Positions 37,218 to 46,228 of a DNA stretch of 64,000 nt are shown here, in pieces. The notes below the pieces were generated by a model. The model made no database searches and was not told where the DNA came from. It was given only the letters and a program-made list of their open reading frames with translations. Made by a program: the position numbers and the translations under genes. The stretch's first letter is position 1. Each line of letters starts with the position of its first letter. This DNA is from Legionella birminghamensis (GTDB lineage Bacteria > Pseudomonadota > Gammaproteobacteria > Legionellales > Legionellaceae), in assembly GCF_900452515.1 (NCBI RefSeq), contig NZ_UGNW01000001.1, positions 620,001 to 684,000 of the forward strand, read 5' to 3'.

Positions 37218-38210
37218 TCACTCTCCTGGTCCAGCTTTGGGTGCGGCGGTTCCCCGAACCACCACAGCAGGATTCTGACGCATTAAATTGCTAACCTGTT
37301 CAAGATTGGCTGCGATATTATTTAAACGGCGCAGCAGAACAACGGCTGGCGGGATGGTTTGTTGTGAAATTTTATCTAGCGCTGTTTTTCCTGCGTCCAT
37401 TGCGGTACCGACTTTTTCCCCTGCCAGGCTGATTTGCTCCGTCATCGCATTCAATTTGCCAACACCCTCTTTAACATCCTGAATGATGCCCGGAAGGTCT
37501 TTACTGGCCTTGGCAATATTACGGGTTAAAGTTTCAGTGCTTTTCAGGGTGTGGTTAATCACTTGGTTATTTTTAGCGACTACATCGGAAAATCCTTCCA
37601 GATTTTTTAATGTGTTTTTTATATACAGTGCATTCTCATCATCAAATATTTTATTAATTTTAACTGTAACGCCATTCACATTTTCCGCAACTTCTTTCAA
37701 TACGCTGTCTAACTGATAAAAGAGGGAGGGCTTGGCGGGAATGATAGGATAGGGTTCCTTGGGAATCTTCTTTAATGGGGTGAGATCAGAGGAAGTGGCG
37801 GACAGGCCGACATAAGTTGTTCCTGTGATCCCCTGGGAAATCAGGGTTGCAGTGGTGCTTGTAGTAATGGGGGTACCGTCCTCAATCTTCAATAGAATCT
37901 TTACCTGCTGGGGATCAATTTGGCTTAGTTCAATTTTTGAGACAGAACCTACTGGAACACCATTGTATTTTACTGGTGAATCTTCAGTTAAACCGGAAAC
38001 CGCTTCGTGGATATAAACTGCATAGATTTTATACTTTTTCTGATCGAATCCTACCGATAGCCACAGTGCTGAAGCCAGCAGGGCTGCAGTAAGAATAACA
38101 ACAGTTAGTCCCACGATAGTGTAATTTGTTTTAGCTTCCAAAGATCGTCGCTCCGGTGGCAAAATATCAACAGACCCTAGTAGTTTAAAATTTACTAAAG
38201 TATTCAGCAA
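37218..38210 (-). CDS. MCE-domain substrate-binding protein (MlaD-like)
   Basis: A 330-residue protein with one N-terminal membrane helix (about residues 31-51). An MCE domain (about 55-130) begins [30 protein letters not shown] (in part) and includes [12 protein letters not shown] long helical C-terminal region with [17 protein letters not shown] and repeated amphipathic helices forms a needle-like coiled coil in related proteins. MCE proteins bind and shuttle phospholipids between membranes. The start overlaps the ATPase gene. Confidence 0.9.
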   Translation of the reverse strand: MLNTLVNFKLLGSVDILPPERRSLEAKTNYTIVGLTVVILTAALLASALWLSVGFDQKKYKIYAVYIHEAVSGLTEDSPVKYNGVPVGSVSKIELSQIDPQQVKILLKIEDGTPITTSTTATLISQGITGTTYVGLSATSSDLTPLKKIPKEPYPIIPAKPSLFYQLDSVLKEVAENVNGVTVKINKIFDDENALYIKNTLKNLEGFSDVVAKNNQVINHTLKSTETLTRNIAKASKDLPGIIQDVKEGVGKLNAMTEQISLAGEKVGTAMDAGKTALDKISQQTIPPAVVLLRRLNNIAANLEQVSNLMRQNPAVVVRGTAAPKAGPGE

Positions 38211-38919
38211 TCAGTGGATGCGGATTTTTCATTAATTCTTTCAACGGCTCCACTGCCAAAATTTTTCCACTGCCAACAAATGCAACCCGATCAGTCGATT
38301 TCAGGGATTCAAGATCGTGGCTTATCATTACAATGGTCAGGTTTAAGGTTTTACGTAAAAACAAAATCAGTTCATCAAACTGCCGCGCGCCTCTGGGGTC
38401 AAGACCAGTGGTCGGTTCGTCCAGGAATAACAACTCCGGATCCATGGCAATCGCTCTGGCTGCCGCCGCTCTTCGCTGCATCCCGCCACTTAGCTCAGCG
38501 GGATATTTGCTGGCTGATTCTTCCGGCAATCCGACCAGCGCTAGTTTGAGCATGGCCAATTTTTCCATGAACCGCTTATCCAGCTGGGTGAATTCCCGCA
38601 TCGGGAAAGTAATATTTTCCAAAACAGTCATTGCGGAAAAAAGTGCACTGTGTTGAAACAACATGCCCCAACGCTGGCGAAGTTTATTTGCCTTACGTGT
38701 AGAAAGCGTTGAGATGTCCTGTCCAAAAATTTTAATGTCCCCTCCAGTGGGTTTCAAAAGCATTAACAGGCTTCGTAAAATAGTGGTCTTTCCGCTGCCG
38801 CTTCCTCCGATGATAGCAAGGATCTCCCCCTGGTTAACTGTCAGATTGACATCGGTGTGTACCCATTGACCTCCCAGTTTATTTTTCAGGCCGGTAATTT
38901 CAATGACTGGATCAGGCAT
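38185..38919 (-). CDS. MCE-transporter ABC ATPase (MlaF-like)
   Basis: A 244-residue ABC ATPase. It has Walker A GGSGSGKTTILRSL (about residues 34-47), the signature LSGGMQRRAAAARA, Walker B LLFLDEPTTGLDP and the H-loop ISHD. The order permease-ATPase-MCE-lipoprotein is that of retrograde or anterograde lipid transporters. It overlaps the permease by one base (TAATG). Confidence 0.92.
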   Translation of the reverse strand: MPDPVIEITGLKNKLGGQWVHTDVNLTVNQGEILAIIGGSGSGKTTILRSLLMLLKPTGGDIKIFGQDISTLSTRKANKLRQRWGMLFQHSALFSAMTVLENITFPMREFTQLDKRFMEKLAMLKLALVGLPEESASKYPAELSGGMQRRAAAARAIAMDPELLFLDEPTTGLDPRGARQFDELILFLRKTLNLTIVMISHDLESLKSTDRVAFVGSGKILAVEPLKELMKNPHPLIAEYFSKF

Positions 38920-40049
38920 TATAAATCCATCCAGCTGTATACAACGGAGAAGACCGCATCGGCAATAATAATTAAAAATAAAGCCTGTACTACACTTTTA
39001 GTGGTCTGGCTGCCGACACTGTCGGCGCTGGATTCCACCTGGAATCCCTGAAAGCAGCCGACTAAGGCAATCAAAAAGGCAAAAGCAGGGGCTTTATAAA
39101 GCCCAAGCATTAACTGTGTTAATCCAACAGAATCCTTTAAACGCGCCAGATAATCTACATGGCTGATGCCGAGCATCCATTTTGACATGAACATAGCGCC
39201 AAAGATGCTAAATACATCTGACCAGAAAATGAGTAATGGGAAAACGGCTAGCAAGCCGATGACTTTGGGCATTACCAGTAATTCAGTTGGCGACAGGCCC
39301 ATTGTATAAAGCGCGTCAATCTCCTCGTTAATTTTCATGCTGCCAATCTGGGCGGTGAAGGCGGAACTGGTTCGGCCAGCAACGATAATCGCCGTGATAA
39401 GCGGCGCGAACTCGCGGAAAATAGCCATCCCTGATAAGTAGGCGATAAAAATATTGGCACCATAAGTCTGTAGCTGGAGTCCCATTTGATAAGCCAGCAC
39501 CACTCCAATTAAAAATGATAACAAAGCAACGATAGGCAGGGCCTTGATTCCGGCAGAGTCAATAATGGAAATGATGCTAGGGATTTGAAAGCGGCGCCAT
39601 TGCCCAAAAGCCTCAAAAAATTTGGTGCTTAAATCTCCCAGCAAAATAATAAACCCATCCGCCTGATTGATCTTGTGGATGGTTTCCTGGCCTATCATTT
39701 CAAGAACCGGTTGTGGTTTGGCGGGGGGAACCTGGAAATCCAGCGCTTCTTTTTTCTCTTTTATCAGATCAAGCAAGGCGAGTTGCTGAGAATTAAAATC
39801 ATCCAGTTTGGTTTCTTTTTTATGCTCTGCCAGAAAACGCATAAAATTATGCAGGGCCAAGGCGCCGGCGCTATCAAAATGCTCCAGCTGCTTCCCGCTA
39901 ATGGTCAGGGACTCAGTCTCAGGCAATTGCTCCTGTTGTACTGTTTCAATGAAACCGTTAAGCGAGGAAACCGTCCAGGAACCTGTACAGGCATAGCAGC
40001 GGTTTTGTGCGTCATATTTCAGCCCGGCGTCTGAGAGTATTTTAGTCAT
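38919..40049 (-). CDS. MCE-transporter permease with N-terminal STAS domain (MlaE-like)
   Basis: A 376-residue protein. A soluble STAS-like domain (about 1-90, GSWTVSSLNGF and ISGKQLEHFDSAGALAL) is fused to an MlaE permease (about 130-376) with the conserved GVVLAYQMGLQL, FAPLITAIIVAGRTSSAFTA and EEIDALYTMG motifs. The STAS-permease fusion is common in this family. It is the first gene of the MCE operon. Confidence 0.9.
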   Translation of the reverse strand: MTKILSDAGLKYDAQNRCYACTGSWTVSSLNGFIETVQQEQLPETESLTISGKQLEHFDSAGALALHNFMRFLAEHKKETKLDDFNSQQLALLDLIKEKKEALDFQVPPAKPQPVLEMIGQETIHKINQADGFIILLGDLSTKFFEAFGQWRRFQIPSIISIIDSAGIKALPIVALLSFLIGVVLAYQMGLQLQTYGANIFIAYLSGMAIFREFAPLITAIIVAGRTSSAFTAQIGSMKINEEIDALYTMGLSPTELLVMPKVIGLLAVFPLLIFWSDVFSIFGAMFMSKWMLGISHVDYLARLKDSVGLTQLMLGLYKAPAFAFLIALVGCFQGFQVESSADSVGSQTTKSVVQALFLIIIADAVFSVVYSWMDL

Positions 40050-40571
40050 GATTACAGTGCGCTAACTCTGTGCAGATGCCGAAAGCAGTGAAGCTTTAAT
40101 CTGCCAGCCGTTTACTATACCTAAATAAATTGGGTTTACGTAGAGTAGCTAGGCGCGCATTTTTTTTCAAGCCCATTGCATGGTGCGTTTGCCAATTTGA
40201 GCACTATGTGGGTTATGTGCTGAATTTTCAAGCAAATTCGAATCCCCATTGGTTATAAAAAGCAACAGCGAGGGGAATACCAATCTATAGTTTAGAAGGT
40301 ATATACGGATAACCATAGGTTTGAAGTCTCCTGCAGGCATGAGAGTGTAAAATAACTTCTTTAGTTAAGTTTTAGAGCAGCTCGTATTATGCGAAATATA
40401 AACCCCAAAACTTTTTGTAAATGGGCTGTGACAATGAGGTATCACGCCAAGTATTCTGCCTATCGGTTTTTTTATAGATATTTGAGGACTGCTTATCATT
40501 GAGAACTTTAAGCTCATAATGATTCCCAAGAGTTTATAAGCAGAAAATTTATTCCATAAAAGAATTTTAGC
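40050..40571. other. 522-bp intergenic stretch with a doubtful 37-codon frame
   Basis: No recognised gene. A plus-strand frame at 40389-40502 would encode a 37-residue basic, aromatic-rich peptide (starts MRNINPKTF, ends LRTAYH) but has only a weak GAGCAG ribosome site. The stretch also holds the promoter region of the MCE operon. Confidence 0.35.
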
Positions 40572-41036
40572 TTAAATGCGTTGTTTTTCATTATGCTGTA
40601 TCACTTTAAAAAGGATGTACGCACTTAAACAAGAAGGAATTAATGCCATAAATGCAAAACCAGAGAGATAAGAGAAAAATAACTCCATAAATGGCGCAAA
40701 AAATATTAATAAAAATTCAGGAAATTCCCAAATTACATAGTGATTCAAAAAAGCATCCAATAGGAACATTAATAATAAAGATAAGTTTCCGATGTAAAAA
40801 CCAAGTATAAAGTACGGATAGGGTTTTAGCAGTAAGCTTTTTTTCATTGACTTAATCATTAGGACACTGGCCGTTAATGACGAAAATAAAATAAGGACTC
40901 CATTAAAATCTTTACTCACAGGTAAAGATTTTAAAATTTTTAAGCTATCTGCAAAGCCAAATATAAAAAGGAAAACGACTGCTCCAAAACAGTAATAGGA
41001 AATGATATACGTAGCTATTATTTTATATGTTTTCAC
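40572..41036 (-). CDS. Hypothetical integral membrane protein
   Basis: A 154-residue hydrophobic protein with four predicted helices (about residues 10-30, 43-62, 74-98 and 110-145), starting at GTG and ending in a charged tail (QHNEKQRI). No family is recognised. It is A+T-rich compared with its neighbours, which suggests relatively recent acquisition. Confidence 0.6.
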   Translation of the reverse strand: MKTYKIIATYIISYYCFGAVVFLFIFGFADSLKILKSLPVSKDFNGVLILFSSLTASVLMIKSMKKSLLLKPYPYFILGFYIGNLSLLLMFLLDAFLNHYVIWEFPEFLLIFFAPFMELFFSYLSGFAFMALIPSCLSAYILFKVIQHNEKQRI

Positions 41037-41144
41037 TATTTAATAACTCTTGTGATAAGTTGAATTAGCTGACTCAATCTGACTCAACCAACATTTGTGG
41101 AGAGGGCTTTCACTATAGTCATAAATCCTCTGGAATTTCCTATT

Positions 41145-41414
41145 TTAATCATAAGCATTTACCGGGGCGCCAACGTCAACATGGTATCGCCTTAAAATTT
41201 TAACAAACGCCTCAGACATACTGAACGGTACTGGTGTTGTTCCATCTAAGTCTAGTTCCCGAGCAAAGTAAACTATTCTTCTTGCAATATACCATAGACC
41301 ATTGCCTGTCTGCCATTGTATTGGCTTCATGATGCGTGAAGCGTTAACAAAGAGATGCTCCAGACACTCAAATTGTCCTTGAGCCTTTAATTCCTCGCCT
41401 AAAGAGATCTTCAA
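41145..41414 (-). CDS. Short hypothetical protein, possibly frameshifted at its 5' end
   Basis: Up to 89 residues from a TTG with no ribosome site. An ATG in another frame begins MADPSASSVEDLFRRG 30 nt upstream and reads into the same region, so one indel near 41390 may separate the true start from the body (KAQGQFECLEHLFVNASRIM). The body is helical with two conserved-looking aromatic stretches. No family is recognised. Confidence 0.35.
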   Translation of the reverse strand: MKISLGEELKAQGQFECLEHLFVNASRIMKPIQWQTGNGLWYIARRIVYFARELDLDGTTPVPFSMSEAFVKILRRYHVDVGAPVNAYD

Positions 41415-41547
41415 CTGAAGATGCGGAAGGATCCGCCATCTTAGTTACTATAAGACTTGAGAAATTACGGAATTTATGAGATGACTCTACTTAATGTACC
41501 CGGCTTCAGGTCATGTTGGCAGAGCAGTAAGGATGTAAAAATAGATA

Positions 41548-42621
41548 ATGCAGTTAATCAGGAAATTAAAATTATATCTTTGGGGGATCGATCCCGGCTA
41601 TTTTCGTCTCAAACATGCCCTGAAAACGATCATGGCGATTTTGATTACCTTGGCGTTAACCACAAAAGAACCCCTGTTTGGAAAATTGATGGCAGGAATT
41701 GCTTGTGGATTTTCCTTGCAAGGTATTATTGCCAAGTCATTTGCTTTGCGTGTTATTCAGGTCATTGTATTTGATTTGGTGTATTTCCTGGCTTTTATTC
41801 TTGGGTTGAAAGTCAGGGATTCGCAGGATTTAACCTCAATTGTACTGATTCTGTTAGGCTTTACAGTGAATTATTGCAGGCGTTTTGGCTTGCAGAACAG
41901 CATGGCGCCCATGATGGCCTGGATCCTGTGTTTTTTTGCCACCATATTGCCCTTTGATACGCCAACTGAAGCCTGGATGCATTTGCATGCCCTGATTATA
42001 GGACTTCTTGTTGCGGCTTTAGTGGCCATATTTATTTTTCCAGAAAACTATCCAGGCTTATATATAAAAAATTCCAATCGATTGTTTAAGCTGCTGTCCA
42101 GAGGGATGAGGGAAATCCGCCACTATCTGGTTAAAAGAGATGTGATTCAGAGTTTTGAGAAACTCTCATTTGTAAAATTGAAACATAATATGAATCATTT
42201 GCTGGATAGCAATCAGACTATCGAGCAAAGTGATGTATTTGACGGCATGCAATCAACCGTCAGTGAAATTCTGGTGCATCAATATGCATTTGTCAGTGCG
42301 TATACTATGATGGTTGAGGCGTATCACATTTTAAAAATTCATGATTACCATCTTCCCCGATCAGTGCGACTATCATTAATCGTCATAAACCGCCGCTTCG
42401 CTGTTCTTTTTGATTCAGTGCGCATGAGAAGGGACTTTCGAATTGAGCTTGAGAATGCCCAGGTCTCTTTGCAGCAACTGGATGAATCCATGAGCCATGA
42501 GCTTTTGACTGAACCCACGCTGGTAATGGCTTTACTCAATTTAAAACTGACATTTAATCTGATTAACCAGCACATGACTGAATTAGTGAGGACTCAAGAT
42601 GGCCATCCGCAATACCACTAA
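41548..42621 (+). CDS. FUSC-family protein, N-terminal half
   Basis: A 357-residue protein with six hydrophobic helices in residues 25-170 (ALKTIMAILITLALT, GKLMAGIACGFSLQGI, QNSMAPMMAWILCFFATI), then a soluble helical domain. This is the first half of an aromatic-acid-exporter/fusaric-acid-resistance (FUSC) transporter. The second half is the next gene, which starts 23 bp before this one stops. Confidence 0.75.
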   Translation: MQLIRKLKLYLWGIDPGYFRLKHALKTIMAILITLALTTKEPLFGKLMAGIACGFSLQGIIAKSFALRVIQVIVFDLVYFLAFILGLKVRDSQDLTSIVLILLGFTVNYCRRFGLQNSMAPMMAWILCFFATILPFDTPTEAWMHLHALIIGLLVAALVAIFIFPENYPGLYIKNSNRLFKLLSRGMREIRHYLVKRDVIQSFEKLSFVKLKHNMNHLLDSNQTIEQSDVFDGMQSTVSEILVHQYAFVSAYTMMVEAYHILKIHDYHLPRSVRLSLIVINRRFAVLFDSVRMRRDFRIELENAQVSLQQLDESMSHELLTEPTLVMALLNLKLTFNLINQHMTELVRTQDGHPQYH

Positions 42622-43609
42622 GATAGCATGGCAGGCTGCGGCAGCAATAACGATAGCGGAGATAGTCAGCTATTTGCTGAATCTGGAAAGAGGATACTGG
42701 GTGACCTTAAGTGCTATGGCACTGACCACACAGTCCTGGGGGGAGAGCCTTAAGCGTTCGCTGGAGCGCGTCAGTATGACCATTCTCGGCGGGGCGGGCG
42801 GCACGATCCTTTATTGGATAACCCCGCCAAATCAGTATGCGATTCTGGGGCTCATGCTCCTGTTCGTTTTTTTTACTGTCTACCTGTTTCAGATCTTTCA
42901 TCTGGCGGCAATGATTGCCCTTACAGGTTTCGTGGTTTATTTATTTGCCATGTTTGGTGACTGGAATCTGTTCCTGCTGCGGGAGAGAATCCTGGATACG
43001 GCCTTGGGAGCGGCCATTGCCTTGATGGTTTCTACCTACTGTTTACCGGTCAGAACCAATGTTGTAGATCTGTTTGTCCGTTATATAGAAAAGATCCAGG
43101 CATCGCTGTCGAATGAATTCCTGCAGCGGCCGGTGAATGCGCAACCTGTAACGGTGCAGCATTTGTATCTTGAATATCAGTTGATCCGCAAAAATGCGCT
43201 CTCGATCAGTTATGAAGTTCTTTTTCATCGCATTAATCGTAAAGATTTCCATCTTCTGCTGACCCAAATTGCGTTCTGCACCCATTATGTGGTGGGGCTA
43301 ATAGAAGCATACTCCTGGCTCGAGCCTTATATGAACGAGGAAGATAAAACGCGCATTCATATGGCTGTAGATACGAGTTTGCATAATCTGGAGGCGCTCA
43401 AAAAGCGTCTGAAAAAAGAATCCCATGCGCCCATGCTGCCAGCCCTTAATCTTATCGATATTCTAACCAAGGCGATTAAGGCCGATCCCTCACGGTTTTC
43501 TACCCTGGAAAGCAAGGCGCTGGGATTTTTCAATCTGATGTATTTTTTTACACGTCTGAATACCCGATTGAATGAAATTTATTATTTGCTGGAAAAAGTA
43601 AAGAAATGA
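42599..43609 (+). CDS. FUSC-family protein, C-terminal half
   Basis: A 336-residue protein. Five or six helices lie in residues 8-155, with the FUSC motif RGYWVTLSAMALTTQSWGE and ERVSMTILGG (about residues 31-65), then a soluble helical tail. In most FUSC exporters both halves are one polypeptide; here they are separate overlapping genes that together equal one full protein, so they likely form a heterodimer (inference). Substrate unknown. Confidence 0.82.
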   Translation: MAIRNTTKIAWQAAAAITIAEIVSYLLNLERGYWVTLSAMALTTQSWGESLKRSLERVSMTILGGAGGTILYWITPPNQYAILGLMLLFVFFTVYLFQIFHLAAMIALTGFVVYLFAMFGDWNLFLLRERILDTALGAAIALMVSTYCLPVRTNVVDLFVRYIEKIQASLSNEFLQRPVNAQPVTVQHLYLEYQLIRKNALSISYEVLFHRINRKDFHLLLTQIAFCTHYVVGLIEAYSWLEPYMNEEDKTRIHMAVDTSLHNLEALKKRLKKESHAPMLPALNLIDILTKAIKADPSRFSTLESKALGFFNLMYFFTRLNTRLNEIYYLLEKVKK

Positions 43610-43690
43610 AGATGTTTATGCTAAAGTCTGGCTTTTTTGAATAACTGAGACAGTTCATGCTCTCGAGCAATTTGATTTACAGGAGAAGGC

Positions 43691-44977
43691 ATGCCAATAA
43701 GTAATCAAGCCAGTAAATTATTTCAGGGATTTTCCAGGCTAAACCGTGAGGAACGATTCAGTCGGCTTTTGGAGCTGGGCGCTCTGACAGATGAAGATGT
43801 TGCTTATTTAAGACAGGGCGGGGTGGATGACATTACGTTGGCGGATAAACTGATTGAAAATGTTATTGGATATTTTCAATTGCCTCTGGGAGTGGCCACC
43901 AATTTTCGCATAGACCACCATGATTACATTATTCCGCTGGCGGTTGAAGAAACATCAATTATTGCTGCTTTATCAAAAACTGCAAAATGGGTGAGACAAC
44001 AGGGTGAAATTACAACCTGGGTTGATGGGGAGTGCATTATTGGGCAAATTCAGTTAGCCAAAGTTAAAAATTTTGCCCGATTTGAAGCCTTATTCCAGCA
44101 ACACAAAAATGCTTTGATACAAAAAGCAAATGAAGATGTCGCCACCAATATGGTGAAGCGTGGCGGCGGAGTAAGAGATTTGCATCTGCGCCATTTAGTC
44201 CGTGACGATGGAGCGGATATGGCCATTATTCATCTGATGATGAATAGCTGTGATGCCATGGGCGCCAACATTATCAACCAGGTGCTGGAATATTTGAAAA
44301 CGCCTCTGGAGAACTTGAGCGGCGAACAGGTCTCTATGTGCATATTGTCCAATTTAAACGATCAGAAACTAACTACCGCCCGTGTGGTCATTAATGAAGT
44401 CGACGATGAATTAGGTGAGCGCTTACAGGAGGCCTCTTTATTTGCTGAAAAAGATCCCTACCGCGCTGCGACTCATAACAAAGGGGTTATGAATGGCATT
44501 GATCCGGTTTTAATTGCAACCGGCAATGACTGGCGGGCGGTCGAAGCGGGCATTCATGCCTATGCTGCACGCAGTGGCCAATATCGAGCCATTACGCGTT
44601 GGCGCTACAATGAGGGACAGTTGACCGGTCAACTGACGGCACCGCTTATTGTGGGCACAGTGGGCGGTGTAACAGCGCTTCATCCCACTGCCAGCATGTG
44701 CCTGCGAATGATGGGCATCGAGTCAGCCAACCATCTTGCCAGAATCATCGCAGCTGTCGGGCTAGTGCAAAACCTTGGTGCTATCAAGGCGCTTTGTACG
44801 GAAGGAATTATTCAGGGACATATGAAACTGCATATTGATAATCTATTATTAGTGGCAGGGGCGAATGAGGATGAAATGCCGATATTAAAAAACAAACTGC
44901 AGAGTTGGCTGTCCGTTAATAAACGCGTAAGCCTTAAAAATGCACAGGAGTTATTGGCAGAGCTTCGCAAAGGATAA
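43691..44977 (+). CDS. mvaA: Hydroxymethylglutaryl-CoA reductase, class II
   Basis: A 428-residue enzyme. It has the N-terminal ENVIGYFQLPLGVA, substrate-site EETSIIAALSKTAKW, the DAMGANI cofactor motif (about residues 193-199), ATHNKGVMNGIDPVLIATGND (in part) and the terminal GHMKLH histidine region. It reduces HMG-CoA to mevalonate. The ATG has AGGAGA 7 nt upstream. It heads a two-gene operon with the next GHMP kinase. Confidence 0.93.
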   Translation: MPISNQASKLFQGFSRLNREERFSRLLELGALTDEDVAYLRQGGVDDITLADKLIENVIGYFQLPLGVATNFRIDHHDYIIPLAVEETSIIAALSKTAKWVRQQGEITTWVDGECIIGQIQLAKVKNFARFEALFQQHKNALIQKANEDVATNMVKRGGGVRDLHLRHLVRDDGADMAIIHLMMNSCDAMGANIINQVLEYLKTPLENLSGEQVSMCILSNLNDQKLTTARVVINEVDDELGERLQEASLFAEKDPYRAATHNKGVMNGIDPVLIATGNDWRAVEAGIHAYAARSGQYRAITRWRYNEGQLTGQLTAPLIVGTVGGVTALHPTASMCLRMMGIESANHLARIIAAVGLVQNLGAIKALCTEGIIQGHMKLHIDNLLLVAGANEDEMPILKNKLQSWLSVNKRVSLKNAQELLAELRKG

Positions 44978-44983
44978 TTGAGA

Positions 44984-45844
44984 ATGAAATGGTCTATACC
45001 TGCAAAAACGTTTCTGCTTGGTGAATACGCTGCTGTAATGGAAGAATCTGCCATTGTACTCACTACCAGTCCCTGTTTTGAGCTAAGCCTCAATCATCAT
45101 GCTGAATTATCTGGTATTCATCCGGAATCGCCAGCAGGGCAGCTATGGCAGAGAAAGAAGCAGGGAGATTATGGACTAAGCTGGTTTGACCCTTATCAGG
45201 GGCGCGGGGGGCTGGGGGCTTCAAGTGCCCAATTTATTGGCGCTTATCTGGCCTGTAGTAATTCGCTGCACGCCTCCCCCAGCGCCGATGATTTGCTGAA
45301 TGCCTATTTCGAATATGCATGGAATGGCGAGGGCCTGCGTCCCAGCGGCTATGATGTGTTGGCACAGGCAAAACACGGCTGTGTCTACATCAATCGCCGC
45401 AAGCATATCATCGAATGCTACCAATGGGCGTTCGCCGACATCGGTTTTATTTTATTGCACAGTGGAAAAAAACTGGCAACTCACCACCATCTGAAAGATG
45501 CAAATTTACCTGAAACCATTCATCGGCTGCCTCCGATTGTAGAACAGGCCAGGGAGGCGTTTTTGCATAATGACAGCAACAGCCTGGTGGATGCCGTTAA
45601 CACTTACCATCAACGCTTACTAGAAATGGGGTTAACAGCGGAGCACAGCCAACAGCAGATTCTGCAATTAAAAACCGACAAAAACATCCTGGCAGCCAAA
45701 GGCTGCGGAGCCCTGGGCGCTGATGTGTTACTGGTAGTGGTGGCCTCGACCCAATTAGAAGAACAAAAAAATAAATTGCATAATCAGGGTTGGACAATTC
45801 TTGCTACTAATGAATATTTATATGTCGGAGAGCCCTTAATTTAA
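44984..45844 (+). CDS. GHMP kinase, probable phosphomevalonate kinase
   Basis: A 286-residue protein with PAKTFLLGEYAAV at the N-terminus, the phosphate loop GRGGLGASSAQFIGAYLA (about residues 71-88), SGYDVLAQA (about 117-125) and a C-terminal GCGALGADVLLVVV. It lies 6 bp after HMG-CoA reductase. With the kinase and decarboxylase at 32.5-34.3 kb, phosphomevalonate kinase is the missing step, so that assignment is by elimination. ATG 44984 is chosen over TTG 44978. Confidence 0.75.
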   Translation: MKWSIPAKTFLLGEYAAVMEESAIVLTTSPCFELSLNHHAELSGIHPESPAGQLWQRKKQGDYGLSWFDPYQGRGGLGASSAQFIGAYLACSNSLHASPSADDLLNAYFEYAWNGEGLRPSGYDVLAQAKHGCVYINRRKHIIECYQWAFADIGFILLHSGKKLATHHHLKDANLPETIHRLPPIVEQAREAFLHNDSNSLVDAVNTYHQRLLEMGLTAEHSQQQILQLKTDKNILAAKGCGALGADVLLVVVASTQLEEQKNKLHNQGWTILATNEYLYVGEPLI

Positions 45845-45904
45845 AAAATAATTCGAAAAAATACTTGAAATTTTATCCTAATCCGTTATTATTTCAGCCT
45901 CTTT

Positions 45905-45980
45905 GGGCCGTTAGCTCAGTCGGTAGAGCAGAAGGCTTTTAACCTTTGTGTCATAGGTTCGATTCCTATACGGCCCACCA
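45905..45980 (+). tRNA. tRNA-Lys (UUU)
   Basis: A 76-nt cloverleaf with acceptor stem GGGCCGT/ACGGCCC, anticodon loop CTTTTAA (anticodon TTT), T arm GGTTCGATTCC and an encoded CCA. Confidence 0.95.
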
Positions 45981-46018
45981 TTTTGGTGGATAATCCAAAG
46001 AGCAAATAACTATTAGTT

Positions 46019-46094
46019 GGGTCGTTAGCTCAGTCGGTAGAGCAGAAGGCTTTTAACCTTTGTGTCATAGGTTCGATTCCTATACGACCCACCA
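46019..46094 (+). tRNA. tRNA-Lys (UUU), second copy
   Basis: Identical to the first copy except for one acceptor base pair: GGGTCGT/ACGACCC replaces GGGCCGT/ACGGCCC, a compensated C-G to U-A change. CCA is encoded. The copies are 38 bp apart. Confidence 0.95.
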
Positions 46095-46140
46095 TTTCAG
46101 ACTAATAAGATCAACACAAGTTTTACCCGAATCTCACCAG

Positions 46141-46217
46141 GCGCTCGTAGCTCAGCTGGATAGAGTACTTGGCTTCGAACCAAGGTGTCGGGGGTTCGAG
46201 TCCCTCCGAGCGCGCCA
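46141..46217 (+). tRNA. tRNA-Arg (UCG)
   Basis: A 77-nt cloverleaf with acceptor stem GCGCTCG/CGAGCGC, anticodon loop CTTCGAA (anticodon TCG) and encoded CCA. Its 3' 47 nt, plus 11 bp downstream, are repeated at 50841-50898, so the gene is the attachment site of an integrated element. Confidence 0.95.
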
Positions 46218-46228
46218 TTTAAAATCAA
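46171..46228 (+). repeat. attL-like repeat: tRNA-Arg 3' end
   Basis: A 58-bp stretch covering the anticodon loop to 11 bp past the tRNA end, identical to 50841-50898. It marks the left border of the 4.7-kb island; the tRNA gene remains intact on this side. Confidence 0.85.

Noticed and set aside
36462-40049. Expected tolB upstream of pal
   Set aside because: The genes present are a PqiC-like lipoprotein, MCE protein, ABC ATPase and permease; no beta-propeller TolB is encoded here.
40389-40502. 37-codon aromatic/basic frame
   Set aside because: Weak ribosome site and no supporting context.
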